From Paracoccaceae bacterium (GTDB taxonomy: Bacteria > Pseudomonadota > Alphaproteobacteria > Rhodobacterales > Rhodobacteraceae), in contig SLPP01000340.1 in assembly GCA_007131945.1 (NCBI GenBank), positions 1 to 11,029 on the forward strand: 11,029 nucleotides of DNA. Direction: 5' to 3'. The first letter of the stretch is position 1; each line of letters opens with the position of its first letter. Shown one piece after another: positions 1 to 7,524 of the stretch. Position numbers and translations under genes: made by a program. The notes beneath the pieces are model-generated. The model saw only the letters and a list, made by a program, of their open reading frames with translations. It was not told the origin of the DNA and ran no database searches.

Positions 1-1357
1 GGGCAAGGTGGCGGCGATGGGCGTCCCGCGCGGCAGCCAGCGTCGCCGGCTCCTCGATCAGGATCCGCGCCGTGGCCGCCATCGCCTTGGCGGCATGGAT
101 CATCCCCTTGTGCGCCATCGCCGACTTGCCCTGCGCGGTCAGCTGCCAGGTATGGAACGGCGTGCCGATGGCGCAGGTGGCCACCCGCGCCTGCACGGTC
201 GGCACCGCCCAGGAGACGTCGCCGACATCGGTCGAGCCCTCGCCGCCGATGCCGCGCCGGTCGAGCGGCGCGATGAAATCGCACAGCGGCTTCCCGAAAT
301 CGGGCTCCATCCCGATCCGGCGGAAGGTGGCGGCGATGTCGTCCTCGGTCAGCGACTTGCGGATCGCGCGGGCGAAGGCCTCGTCGGCCTCGTCGAATGC
401 CACCGGGCCGAGCGCCTCGAGCGCGCGCTGCATCGTCTCCTCGAGCGGGCGGTTGCCGAGCAGGTTCGACACGCCCGAGAAGACCCGCGCGGTGACCTGC
501 GTCTCGGTCATCATCGCCGCGCCCTCGGCGACCTTGTGCACCCGCGCGACCAGCGCTCGCAGCCCGGCGAGGTCGCGCGCGCGGATCAGCTGGCGTATCG
601 TCGCCCGCGCCGGCACCACGTTCGGCGCCGTCCCGCCCGCGTCGATATAGGCGTAGTGGATGCGCGCATCGTCGGGCATGTGCTCGCGCAGGTAGTTGAC
701 GCCGACATTCATCAACTCGACCGCGTCGAGCGCGCTGCGCCCCAGTTCCGGCGAGCCGGCCGCATGCGCGGCCTTGCCGGTGAAGGTGAAGTCGATCCGC
801 GTATTGGCCAGCGAATTGGCGTGATCGGTGCAGGTATAGCTCGCCGGATGCCAGGTGATCGCGGCGGCGACATCGTCGAAGAGGCCGGCGCGCACCATGT
901 AGGTCTTGGCCGCGCCCCCCTCCTCGGCCGGGCAGCCGTAGTAGCGCACGCGTGCTGCGACGCCGGTCCCGGCGAGCCAGTCCTTTATCGCCGTCGCGGC
1001 AAGGAGCGCGGCGCTGCCCAGGAGGTTGTGGCCGCAGCCATGCCCGTTGCCGCCCTCGACCAGCGGCCGGTGCTCGGCGACGCCCGGTTCCTGGCTCAGC
1101 CCGGGCAGCGCGTCGTATTCGCCGAGGATGGCGATCACCGGCCCGCCCTCGCCCGCCTCGCCGATCACCGCGGTGGGGATGCCGGCGGCCGCCTCGGTCA
1201 CGCGGAAGCCCTGCTCGCGCAGCATCTCGACATGCGCGGCGCAGGACCGGACCTCGGCATAGAGCGTCTCGGGCGTGTCGAAGACGCGGTCGGAAAGCGC
1301 GACGAAATCCTCGCGATGGGCCTCGACCAGGTCCCAGACGGCATCGGCGTTCTTCAT
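1..1357 (-). CDS. AbgB-like M20-family amidohydrolase (C-terminus cut by window edge)
   Basis: This is a metal-dependent amidohydrolase resembling p-aminobenzoyl-glutamate hydrolase subunit B. Reading from an ATG at 1357, 452 codons are visible and the frame runs open off the left edge. Family AbgB proteins are about 480 residues, so only some 25-30 residues should be missing. Visible motifs are LGEYDALPGLSQ (about 78-89), the metal-binding GNGHGCGHNLLG (103-114), the catalytic/metal pair in GCPAEEGG (E145/E146), TWHP (H170), the dimerisation-domain stretch GKAAHAAGSPELGRSALDAV (194-213), STDVGDVSW (375-383) and GTPFHTWQ with a late metal histidine (H402). A ribosome-binding site GGAGA (1367-1371) lies nine bases before the ATG. 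It is the last gene of a minus-strand set after the hydrolase (117-base gap). In E. coli, AbgB works with AbgA and the transporter AbgT; no AbgA-like gene is visible here. The true substrate could be another N-acyl or aminoacyl amide. Confidence 0.85.
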   Translation of the reverse strand, partial: MKNADAVWDLVEAHREDFVALSDRVFDTPETLYAEVRSCAAHVEMLREQGFRVTEAAAGIPTAVIGEAGEGGPVIAILGEYDALPGLSQEPGVAEHRPLVEGGNGHGCGHNLLGSAALLAATAIKDWLAGTGVAARVRYYGCPAEEGGAAKTYMVRAGLFDDVAAAITWHPASYTCTDHANSLANTRIDFTFTGKAAHAAGSPELGRSALDAVELMNVGVNYLREHMPDDARIHYAYIDAGGTAPNVVPARATIRQLIRARDLAGLRALVARVHKVAEGAAMMTETQVTARVFSGVSNLLGNRPLEETMQRALEALGPVAFDEADEAFARAIRKSLTEDDIAATFRRIGMEPDFGKPLCDFIAPLDRRGIGGEGSTDVGDVSWAVPTVQARVATCAIGTPFHTWQLTAQGKSAMAHKGMIHAAKAMAATARILIEEPATLAAARDAHRRHLA

Positions 1358-1444
1358 GGTGGCAAGTCTCCAACGGCTGCGGAAAGGGCGTGTCGCGCGC
1401 GACCGATCACGACGCTCGCGCGCCGCGCGCCCGGAGTCAACGTT

Positions 1445-1473
1445 CGGCCGCGAGGGGCGTTCCGCCGCGGCCG
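1445..1473 (-). terminator. GC-rich hairpin directly behind the hydrolase stop codon
   Basis: Perfect 8-base inverted repeat CGGCCGCG (1445-1452) and CGCGGCCG (1466-1473) with a 13-base loop, one base beyond the hydrolase stop codon (1475-1477). No T-run follows on the minus strand, so it is not a classical intrinsic terminator. It could attenuate transcription into, or stabilise the message before, the amidohydrolase gene. Confidence 0.25.
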
Positions 1474-1474
1474 A

Positions 1475-2221
1475 TCAGAGCCCCAGTTCGGCGAGCGTCC
1501 GGCCGATCAGTTCGAGGCAGTCGGGATCGGAGAAGCGGTGATCGGCGCCCTTGACGAGGGTGAGCCGCAGATCGGGGCTCTCGGCATGCTCGAAGAGCCG
1601 CATCGCGACCGAGACCGGCACGTCGGTATCGGCCGAGCCCTGCAACAGGCGCACCGGGAAGGGCAGCGCCAGCGGCGCACGCAGGACCAGGTGGTCGCGG
1701 CCGTCCTCGATCAGCCGGCGGGTGATGATGTAGGGTTCGTCGGAATAGTCCGATGGCAGCGCGATCCGTCCGTCCGCCATCAGTTCGCGGCGCTGTTCGC
1801 CAGAGAACTCGGCCCACATCCCGTCCTCGGTGAAGTCCGGCGCCGCGGCGATGCCGACGAGGCCGGCCACCCGCTCGGGCAGCGTGCGGGCGACCAGCAG
1901 CGCGATCCAGCCGCCCATGGACGAGCCGACCAGCACCTGCGGCCCCTCGGTCAGCGCATCGATCGCGGCGATCGCATCCTCGGCCCAGTCGCCGATCGCG
2001 CCCTCGAGGAAGTCGCCGGAACTCGCCCCGTGGCCGGAATAGTCGAGCCGCAGGAAGGCCCGGCCGCGGGCCTTCGCCCAGTCCTCCAGGTGGACGGCCT
2101 TGGTGCCGGTCATGTCGGAGCGGAAGCCGCCGAGGAAGACGACGCCGGGCTGCGCGCCCTCGGTCAGGTGATGGGCGATGCGCCGGCCCTGCGGCGTTTC
2201 CAGGTATTGCGGCGTGCTCAC
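1475..2221 (-). CDS. ABHD10-like alpha/beta-hydrolase (serine esterase/thioesterase)
   Basis: A complete 248-residue cytosolic alpha/beta-hydrolase with no signal peptide or membrane segment. The nucleophile elbow is VGSSMGG (98-104), fitting GxSxG with S101 as nucleophile. The acid is probably D198 in QGSADTDVP (194-202), and the catalytic histidine is H228 in KGADHRFS (224-231). The oxyanion/early-strand region is VVFLGGFRSDMTGTKA (27-42), followed by LRLDYSGHGASSG (57-69). This arrangement resembles the mitochondrial ABHD10 thioesterase/acyl-glucuronidase group and its bacterial relatives. The start is the GTG at 2221-2219, which overlaps the transporter stop codon as GTGA, so translational coupling is expected. 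The frame stays open upstream, but that extension would lie over the transporter gene and looks like low-complexity antisense sequence. The substrate (ester, thioester or glucuronide) is not determinable. Confidence 0.85.
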   Translation of the reverse strand: MSTPQYLETPQGRRIAHHLTEGAQPGVVFLGGFRSDMTGTKAVHLEDWAKARGRAFLRLDYSGHGASSGDFLEGAIGDWAEDAIAAIDALTEGPQVLVGSSMGGWIALLVARTLPERVAGLVGIAAAPDFTEDGMWAEFSGEQRRELMADGRIALPSDYSDEPYIITRRLIEDGRDHLVLRAPLALPFPVRLLQGSADTDVPVSVAMRLFEHAESPDLRLTLVKGADHRFSDPDCLELIGRTLAELGL

Positions 2222-3486
2222 GTCTGTCCCCCGGTCTCGTCCAGGCCCCAGGCCACCCCGGCCCCGGCCAGAGCCATAGCAGCGAAGACCGCCAGCGTCA
2301 CCCCGGGACCGGCGAGCGAGGCAAGCGCGCCGAAGACGCCCGCGCCGAGAAGGGCGAGGCCGATGATCGTGTTCGCGAGCGCCGTGTAGGCCGGCCGCCG
2401 GTCCTCGGGCGCCATGTCGACGAGATGGGTGGAGCGCCCGACCCGCACCCCCTGATGCGCCACCATCAGCGCGAAGAGCGCGCCGGGAAGCCCCCATTCC
2501 AGCCCCGCCGCGCCGAGCGTCACGGCAAGCAGCATGCCGATGGCCCCGGCGATCCCGGTGAAGACGAGGACCAGCCGCGACGACCGGTCGGCAAGCCGCC
2601 CCCAGACATAGCCCGAGACCAGCGCGGCGAGCGCCGAGGCCAGGAGCATCGCGCCGAGGCTGTCGAGCGCCGCCTCGGCCGCGCCCGAGGCGAGGAGCAC
2701 CAGGTAGGGCGGCGCCAGTGCCGTCGCGGTCAGGAGCCCGCGGGCTAGGATGAAGCGGGCAAGCTGCGTGTCCGCGCGCAGATGGCCGAACATGGCCGCC
2801 ATGGCGGGCAGGCTGGTGTCGGCGTCGTCGGGCGCGTCCGGTTCCTCCTGCAGGCCGGCGAAGACCACGGCCGCGCCAAGGAAGGCCGCGCCGGCCAGAA
2901 CCAGCGCGCCGATGACCAGCGCGAATCGGTCCACCCAGCCGGCGATCAGCAGGAGCGCGAAGACGAGTACCGCGGCCGAGGCGACGGAACTCGCCAGCCC
3001 CGTCGCCGTGCCCCGCCGCCCCTTGCCGACGGTGCGGCCGAGAATGTCCTTGTAGCTGACCGAGGCGAGCGAGCGGGCGAGCGCCAGCACCAGAAGCGCG
3101 GCCAGGATCGCCACCCCCGCCAGCGTGCCCGAGAGCGTCACGCCGGCCGCCGCCATGACCAGAAGCGCCGCCCCCTGCACCGCCGCCGCCCCGGCCCAGA
3201 TCCATTTGCGCCGCGTCAGCCGCCGGATCCGCGGCGCGGCCAGCATCTGCGGCAGGAGCGATCCCGCCTCGCGCACCGGCACCAAGAGCCCGACCAGCGC
3301 GCCCGGCGCGCCCAGCGTTGCCATCAGCCAGCTCAGCACGAGCTTGACATCGGCGAGCCCGTCGCCGGTCTTGGTCAGCCCCAGCGCCGCGACATGGCGC
3401 AGGAAGTTGGGGGGCTCGGCGCGGTCTGCGGGCGCCGCGCCGGTCAGGCGGCGGAAGATCGCCTCCTCCGGCGGGGTGCTGGGCAT
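2218..3486 (-). CDS. MFS-type membrane transporter
   Basis: A 422-residue hydrophobic protein with roughly eleven or twelve membrane segments (by eye about 46-71, 96-115, 117-138, 165-184, 187-211, 243-266, 275-298, 304-325, 331-347, 367-389 and 394-415). The halves are separated by an acidic loop ([12 protein letters not shown], about 214-225), as in 12-TM major facilitator proteins. A basic cytoplasmic loop [10 protein letters not shown] lies at 86-95, near the usual loop 2-3 position, and GRLADRSSR (296-304) looks like the equivalent loop in the second half. The N-terminal 45 residues are soluble. The ATG at 3486 is chosen because an earlier ATG at 3936 would run antisense across thrS; the ribosome-binding site before 3486 is poor (GAG only). 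Its stop overlaps the hydrolase start (GTGA), so the two genes are probably co-transcribed. No substrate can be read from sequence; linkage to two hydrolases suggests import of a conjugate or export of a product. Confidence 0.75.
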   Translation of the reverse strand: MPSTPPEEAIFRRLTGAAPADRAEPPNFLRHVAALGLTKTGDGLADVKLVLSWLMATLGAPGALVGLLVPVREAGSLLPQMLAAPRIRRLTRRKWIWAGAAAVQGAALLVMAAAGVTLSGTLAGVAILAALLVLALARSLASVSYKDILGRTVGKGRRGTATGLASSVASAAVLVFALLLIAGWVDRFALVIGALVLAGAAFLGAAVVFAGLQEEPDAPDDADTSLPAMAAMFGHLRADTQLARFILARGLLTATALAPPYLVLLASGAAEAALDSLGAMLLASALAALVSGYVWGRLADRSSRLVLVFTGIAGAIGMLLAVTLGAAGLEWGLPGALFALMVAHQGVRVGRSTHLVDMAPEDRRPAYTALANTIIGLALLGAGVFGALASLAGPGVTLAVFAAMALAGAGVAWGLDETGGQT

Positions 3487-3520
3487 GTCTCGGCTCTGCG
3501 GTCGCGGATCGCTGAGGGGA

Positions 3521-3548
3521 AGCCTAGGGCGAAGCCGGGCGCTTTCAA
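3521..3548 (-). promoter_or_regulatory. Possible promoter for the minus-strand transporter operon
   Basis: On the minus strand, TTGAAA (3548-3543) is followed after 16 bases by TAGGCT (3526-3521). The -35 matches the sigma-70 consensus at five of six positions; the -10 matches only at three. It lies 35 bases before the transporter ATG. This is a pattern match in a divergent intergenic region, without other support. Confidence 0.25.
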
Positions 3549-3556
3549 AGCCCGCC

Positions 3557-3585
3557 TTGACTCCGCCCCCGCCCGGGCGCAGAAA
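3557..3585 (+). promoter_or_regulatory. Possible thrS promoter
   Basis: TTGACT (3557-3562) followed after 17 bases by CAGAAA (3580-3585), about 60 bases before the thrS ATG. The -35 is good (five of six); the -10 is weak (three of six). The short leader leaves no room for a T-box or a thrS-style operator with tRNA-like arms, and none is seen. Confidence 0.25.
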
Positions 3586-3646
3586 CCCGCCGACATACCC
3601 GCAACCGGGCGTTCCGTGGGCGCCGAAACGACGAGGAGAGAGGCCG

Positions 3647-5605
3647 ATGGCCACCATTTCCCTGACCTTCCCCGATGGCCATATCCGCAAGTATCCCGCC
3701 GGCGTGACCGCGGGACAGGTGGCGGGCGAGATCTCGACCTCGCTGGGCAAGAAGGCGATCTCGGCCTCGGTCGACGGCGCGCACTGGGACTTGCAATGGC
3801 CGATCGAGCGCGACGCGTCGATCACCATCCACACGATGGCCGATGACGGCCCGGCGCTGGAGCTGATCCGGCATGACCTCGCGCATATCATGGCCCGCGC
3901 GGTGCAGGAGATCTGGCCCGAGGTGAAGGTCACCATCGGCCCGGTGATCCAGAACGGCTGGTATTACGATTTCGACCGCGACGAACCCTTCACGCCCGAG
4001 GACCTGGGCGCGATCGAGAAGAAGATGAAGGAGATCATAAACGCCCGCGACCCGGTCCGCACCGAGGTCTGGGACCGCGAACGGGCGCTGGCGCATTACC
4101 GGGCGAACGGCGAGAACTTCAAGGTCGAACTCGTCGAGGCGATCCCGGCGGACCAGCCGATCCGGATGTACTGGCACGGCCACTGGCAGGACCTCTGCCG
4201 CGGCCCGCATCTGCAGCACACCGGCCAGGTGCCGGCCGACGGGTTCAAGCTGATGTCGGTGGCCGGCGCCTACTGGCGCGGCGATTCGGACCGGCCGATG
4301 CTGCAGCGCATCTACGGCGTCGCCTTCAGGAACCGCGAGGCGCTCAAGGCGCATCTGACCATGCTGGAGGAGGCGGCGAAGCGCGATCACCGGCGGCTTG
4401 GCCGCGAGATGGCGCTCTTCCATCTGCAGGACGAGGCGCCGGGGATGGTGTTCTGGCACCCGAACGGCTGGACGGTCTACCGCACGCTGGAAGACTACAT
4501 GCGCCGGCGGCTGACGGCGGCGGGCTACAGGGAGATCCGCACGCCGCAGGTCGTCGACCGGGTGCTGTGGGAGCGTTCGGGCCACTGGGAGGCCTACCGC
4601 GAGCACATGTTCCTCGTCGAGGTCGACGAGGAGGGCGCGAAGGAAAAGCGCACCAATGCGCTCAAGCCGATGAACTGCCCCTGCCATGTGCAGATCTACA
4701 ACCACGGCCTGAAAAGCTACCGCGACCTGCCGCTCAGGCTCGCCGAGTTCGGCTCCTGCCACCGCTACGAGCCCTCGGGGTCGATGCACGGGTTGATGCG
4801 CGTGCGCGGCTTCACCCAGGATGACGCCCACATCTTCTGCACCGAGGACCAGATCGAGAGCGAATGCGCGGGATTCCTGGAGCTTCTCTCCTCGGTCTAC
4901 ACCGATCTTGGTTTCGAGAAGTACGACATCAAGCTGTCGACGCGCCCCGAAGTGCGGGTCGGCGCGGACGAGGTCTGGGACCGGGCCGAGGCGGCGCTGG
5001 AGCGTGCGATCCTGAAGGTTCGCAACGATTTCGAACTCGATCCCGGCGAAGGCGCCTTCTACGGCCCGAAGCTTGATTTCAAGCTGACCGACGCGATCGG
5101 GCGCGAATGGCAGTGCGGCACCTTCCAGGCCGATTTCATGCTGCCCGAGCGGCTGGACGCGGAATATGTCGGCGTCGACGGCAAGAAACACCGCCCGGTG
5201 ATGCTGCACCGCGCGATCCTCGGGTCGTTCGAGCGCTTCATCGGGATTCTCATCGAGAACTACGCCGGCAAGCTGCCCTTCTGGCTGGCGCCAAGGCAGG
5301 TGGTCGTCGCCTCGATCGTATCCGAGGCGGACGACTACGTTGCCGAGGTGGTATCTACTCTGCGTGCCAGTGGCTTGCGTGCCGAAGCTGATATCCGGAA
5401 TGAAAAGATCAACTACAAGGTGCGCGAGCATTCGATCGGCAAGGTGCCGGCGATTCTCGCCATCGGCGCGCGCGAAGTTGCCGAGCGCACGGTGAGCCTG
5501 CGCCGGCTGGGCGAGACACGGACCGAGACGCTGACGCTGGAAACGGCGGTGGCGCGGCTGGCCGACGCGGCGCAGCCGCCCGACCTGCGCGCCGAAGGAG
5601 CCTGA
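3647..5605 (+). CDS. thrS: Threonyl-tRNA synthetase
   Basis: Charges tRNA(Thr) with threonine in the cytosol. The product is 652 residues, typical of full-length bacterial ThrRS (E. coli 642). Domains in order: an N-terminal TGS domain (about 1-63); the editing domain (about 64-230), which removes mischarged serine, with H76/H80 in [10 protein letters not shown] and C184/H188 in LCRGPHLQ; the class II catalytic core (about 250-540); and the anticodon-binding domain (about 548-640). The catalytic zinc ligands are C344 (in PMNCPCH), H395 (in QDDAHIFC) and H521 (in MLHRAILGS). Motif 2 is around [11 protein letters not shown] (368-378) and motif 3 is [12 protein letters not shown] (522-533). The ATG at 3647 has AGGAG at 3634-3638, eight bases upstream, and starts exactly at the usual N-terminus. 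It is flanked by the divergent transporter gene and a long non-coding gap. A short patch near 5339-5395 uses codons rare elsewhere in the gene. Confidence 0.98.
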   Translation: MATISLTFPDGHIRKYPAGVTAGQVAGEISTSLGKKAISASVDGAHWDLQWPIERDASITIHTMADDGPALELIRHDLAHIMARAVQEIWPEVKVTIGPVIQNGWYYDFDRDEPFTPEDLGAIEKKMKEIINARDPVRTEVWDRERALAHYRANGENFKVELVEAIPADQPIRMYWHGHWQDLCRGPHLQHTGQVPADGFKLMSVAGAYWRGDSDRPMLQRIYGVAFRNREALKAHLTMLEEAAKRDHRRLGREMALFHLQDEAPGMVFWHPNGWTVYRTLEDYMRRRLTAAGYREIRTPQVVDRVLWERSGHWEAYREHMFLVEVDEEGAKEKRTNALKPMNCPCHVQIYNHGLKSYRDLPLRLAEFGSCHRYEPSGSMHGLMRVRGFTQDDAHIFCTEDQIESECAGFLELLSSVYTDLGFEKYDIKLSTRPEVRVGADEVWDRAEAALERAILKVRNDFELDPGEGAFYGPKLDFKLTDAIGREWQCGTFQADFMLPERLDAEYVGVDGKKHRPVMLHRAILGSFERFIGILIENYAGKLPFWLAPRQVVVASIVSEADDYVAEVVSTLRASGLRAEADIRNEKINYKVREHSIGKVPAILAIGAREVAERTVSLRRLGETRTETLTLETAVARLADAAQPPDLRAEGA

Positions 5606-5648
5606 CCGCGCGTGGCCGGACGGCGCCACCCCGAAGGCGTCGCGCCCG

Positions 5649-5689
5649 CGCCTTGTCGGGACGACGCCGGGCGAGCCCGGCAAGGCGTC
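5649..5689 (+). terminator. Strong GC hairpins behind thrS, candidate terminator
   Basis: Nested inverted repeats begin 44 bases after the thrS stop. CGCCTTG (5649-5655) pairs with CAAGGCG (5681-5687). Inside, GCCGGGC (5666-5672) is the reverse complement of GCCCGGC (5675-5681). An alternative outer pairing joins GACGCC (5663-5668) to GGCGTC (5684-5689). No T-run follows, so a factor-dependent or U-less terminator is more likely than a classical one. Confidence 0.4.
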
Positions 5690-5814
5690 CGCGGGTCTTC
5701 GGTGACGGGCAGCCCAGCGGCGCCGGGAACCGCGCGCCCGACCAGCCGCGATACCGGCAGCCATGGCGGCCGGCATCCGGTGCGATCCCTTGCGCGCGGC
5801 CGGTAGCGGCGGGA

Positions 5815-5863
5815 TACTGGTTTTGACAAGACCGCTGTCGGACCAGTACCGCTGTTGGACGAA
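5815..5863 (+). promoter_or_regulatory. Candidate operator cluster around a consensus -35 hexamer
   Basis: A perfect TTGACA (5823-5828) lies inside a 15-base near-palindrome, GGTTTTGACAAGACC (5819-5833, six of seven pairs matching). It is bracketed by a perfect inverted repeat, TACTGGT (5815-5821) and ACCAGTA (5842-5848). A tandem repeat with a 17-base period follows: ACCGCTGTCGGACCAG (5831-5846) and ACCGCTGTTGGACGAA (5848-5863). No good -10 is found 16-18 bases past TTGACA. The layered symmetry suggests binding of a dimeric regulator. The regulator is not encoded in the window. Confidence 0.4.
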
Positions 5864-5925
5864 GCGCCGCGAGGCGTTCCGGAAGGAGAGGGCCGAAACG
5901 TGACCTGCGACAATCCGCAGCACCT

Positions 5926-5959
5926 GATTGCAATAAGTGTAATCCTTAATGTAGGATTA
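5926..5959 (+). promoter_or_regulatory. AT-rich overlapping dyads, candidate operator or promoter of the activase operon
   Basis: Two palindromes overlap: GATTGCAATAAGTGTAATC (5926-5944, arms GATTGCA/TGTAATC, six of seven) and TAATCCTTAATGTAGGATTA (5940-5959, perfect 7-base arms, 6-base centre). This is the most AT-rich spot in the window. It also holds TTGCAA (5928-5933) and TAGGAT (5952-5957) spaced by 18 bases, usable as a weak -35/-10 pair with a start site about 30 bases before the GTG at 5995. Both operator and promoter roles are inference. Confidence 0.45.
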
Positions 5960-5981
5960 AACCCGATCGATCCTGGCCGAG

Positions 5982-5986
5982 GGAGG
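5982..5986 (+). promoter_or_regulatory. Ribosome-binding site deciding the GTG start at 5995
   Basis: GGAGG at 5982-5986 is eight bases before GTG 5995 but only two bases before TTG 5989. The spacing favours the GTG over the in-frame TTG. Confidence 0.7.
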
Positions 5987-5994
5987 GCTTGCGC

Positions 5995-7524
5995 GTGAAC
6001 ATCTCCGCGAAACACCACTTTCGGGCCTATACCCCGGCACCGATCACACGGGAGCAGATCGATCGGGCCGAGATCCTGTTCGGCGGGCTGCACTGGCGGG
6101 CCGAGCGCGTCGTGGAGGCGGTCTTCGAGAACATGGGCTACCGGGCGCGCGCGCTTCCCGCCGCGACCCGCGACGACCTGATGACCGGGCGCGAACTGGC
6201 CGATATCGGCCAGTGCTGCCCGACCAGCTTCACCACCGGCAACCTGGCGAACTTCCTGCGCGCCGAGGCCGAGCGGATCGGCCCGGCGGCAGTGGCCGAC
6301 CGATACGTCTATGTCACCGCGGGATCCTGCGGCGCCTGCCGCTTCGGCCAGTACCACCAGAGCTACGAACTGGCCCTGCGCAACATGGGGCTTGAGGCGT
6401 TCCGGCTCTTCCTGATCGACCAGAAGAAACCCGACCAGGGCGCCGCCGAGGGGGGCGGGCTCGACATCAACATGCCGCTGACCATCGGCGCGGTCTGGGC
6501 GATCCTGTGCACCGACGTCCTCCAGGGCCTCGAATACCGCACGCGCCCCTACGAGGTCCAGGCCGGCCAGACCGACGCGGTGGTCGGCGACTGCGTCGAA
6601 CTGCTGCACGAGGCCTTCCGCAAGCGCCCCTATCGCGGCAAGAAATGGGGCACGCTCGCCTGGCACATGTCGACCGGCTATTTCATCAACGTCCTGCGCG
6701 AGGTCTTCCGCCGCTTCGACGTGATCGAGGTGGACCGGCTGCGGGTCAAGCCAATCGTGAAGATCACCGGCGAATTCTACCTGCAGACGGTGGAGGGCGA
6801 TCCGAACTACAACATCCACCGCTGGCTCGAATCCGAGGGCGCCGAGGTCTATCCGGCGGCGATCGCCGTCTGGCTCGACTACCTGATCCGCTGCGAGGTC
6901 CAGAAGCTCGAGGACAAGGTCGGCGTCGAGAAGGGCGCGCGCGCGAAGCTGGCGGCGCTGAGGGGCGCGCAGCGGCTGTTTCGCTGGAGCTTCGACCGGA
7001 TGCGCGCGGCGCTCGGCGACATCCCCTTCGAGATGCCCGACCAGTACGAGTTGCGCCGGCTCGCCGCGCCCTATTTCCACCACCGGCTCTCGGGCGGCGA
7101 GGGCGACATGCTCGTCGGCAAGGCGCTCTGGACGCACAAGAAGAAGAAGGCGCACATGATCTGCGAACTCTCGCCCTATGCCTGCATGCCGAACACGATG
7201 TCGATCGGCGCCATGGCCGGGGTGACGGGCAAGTATCCCGATCTCCTCTACGCCCCGATCGAGATCAAGGGCGATGCCGAGGTGCACGCGCTCTCGCGCT
7301 GCCAGATGATCCTGACCGAGGCGAAGAAGCGCGCGATCCGGGAATTCGTCGAGGTGATGGAGCGCACCGGACTGACGCCCGAGGAGGCGAAGCCGCTGAT
7401 CGACGCGCATCCGCGGATGAACCGCGCGACCTACCGCATCCCCCAGACCGGCATCGCCGCCGGCATGGCGGCGAACACGCTTCTTCAACTGGCCGGCGCC
7501 CGCGGCACGAGGAAGGCGGCATGA
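5995..7524 (+). CDS. COG3581-type protein related to 2-hydroxyacyl-CoA dehydratase/activase systems
   Basis: A 509-residue cytosolic protein of the poorly characterised COG3581 group, homologous to catalytic components of 2-hydroxyacyl-CoA dehydratases and benzoyl-CoA reductases. It probably accepts electrons from the downstream ATPase and helps bind an iron-sulfur cluster. Cysteines sit in family-like motifs: C74-C75 in DIGQCCPTSF, C112 and C115 in AGSCGACRFGQY, and C390 and C397 in ICELSPYACMPNT. Further cysteines are C172, C200, C300 and C436. No signal peptide or membrane span is seen. The GTG at 5995 is chosen on ribosome-binding-site spacing; an in-frame TTG at 5989 would add two residues. 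Its stop overlaps the ATPase start as ATGA (7521-7524), implying coupled translation. In many anaerobes this module is the C-terminal part of one giant activase-related polypeptide, whereas here it is a separate first gene. Family assignment is confident; reaction and substrate are unknown. Confidence 0.8.
   Translation: MNISAKHHFRAYTPAPITREQIDRAEILFGGLHWRAERVVEAVFENMGYRARALPAATRDDLMTGRELADIGQCCPTSFTTGNLANFLRAEAERIGPAAVADRYVYVTAGSCGACRFGQYHQSYELALRNMGLEAFRLFLIDQKKPDQGAAEGGGLDINMPLTIGAVWAILCTDVLQGLEYRTRPYEVQAGQTDAVVGDCVELLHEAFRKRPYRGKKWGTLAWHMSTGYFINVLREVFRRFDVIEVDRLRVKPIVKITGEFYLQTVEGDPNYNIHRWLESEGAEVYPAAIAVWLDYLIRCEVQKLEDKVGVEKGARAKLAALRGAQRLFRWSFDRMRAALGDIPFEMPDQYELRRLAAPYFHHRLSGGEGDMLVGKALWTHKKKKAHMICELSPYACMPNTMSIGAMAGVTGKYPDLLYAPIEIKGDAEVHALSRCQMILTEAKKRAIREFVEVMERTGLTPEEAKPLIDAHPRMNRATYRIPQTGIAAGMAANTLLQLAGARGTRKAA

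Larger units (their letters stand above)
5606..5994. other. Intergenic control region between thrS and the activase operon
   Basis: A 389-base stretch with no convincing gene. The first two thirds is GC-rich, with hairpins directly behind thrS and a further short inverted repeat (CCGGC 5754-5758 with GCCGG 5769-5773). From about 5814 the composition drops and regulatory-looking structure appears: a near-palindrome covering TTGACA, a tandem 17-base repeat and, at 5926-5959, two overlapping AT-rich dyads. Only one small open frame of note lies here (GTG 5900 to TGA 5998, 32 codons). It ends in a GTGA overlap with the next gene's start and is treated as speculative. Confidence 0.7.

Noticed and set aside
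8..2389. Long plus-strand open frame across the amidohydrolase and alpha/beta-hydrolase genes
   Set aside because: Antisense shadow of two genes with intact catalytic motifs; the translation is Arg/Gly/Ala-rich with no recognisable domain.
3487..3646. T-box or thrS-type autoregulatory leader
   Set aside because: The 160-base divergent region has no specifier stem, T-box sequence or tRNA-like double hairpin.
3487..3936. Upstream extension of the transporter gene to an ATG at 3936
   Set aside because: The extra 150 residues would lie antisense over the thrS start and leader, and the transporter fold begins after 3486.
3545..5923. Very long minus-strand open frame opposite thrS (792 codons)
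   Set aside because: It is antisense to the unmistakable thrS, has low-complexity Arg/His/Ala/Pro/Val-rich composition and shows no family motif. It arises from the third-position GC bias.
5918..5932. Sigma-54-like element CAGCAC ... TTGCA
   Set aside because: The spacer between CAC and TTGCA is four bases, not the required five, and the conserved GG is AG. Sigma-54 promoters tolerate spacing changes poorly.
5989..5994. TTG at 5989 as start of the COG3581 gene
   Set aside because: Only two bases separate it from the GGAGG ribosome-binding site; GTG 5995 has the proper eight-base spacing.
5413..7488. Long minus-strand open frame opposite the thrS end, the intergenic region and the COG3581 gene
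   Set aside because: Antisense to conserved coding sequence on the other strand and without recognisable domains.
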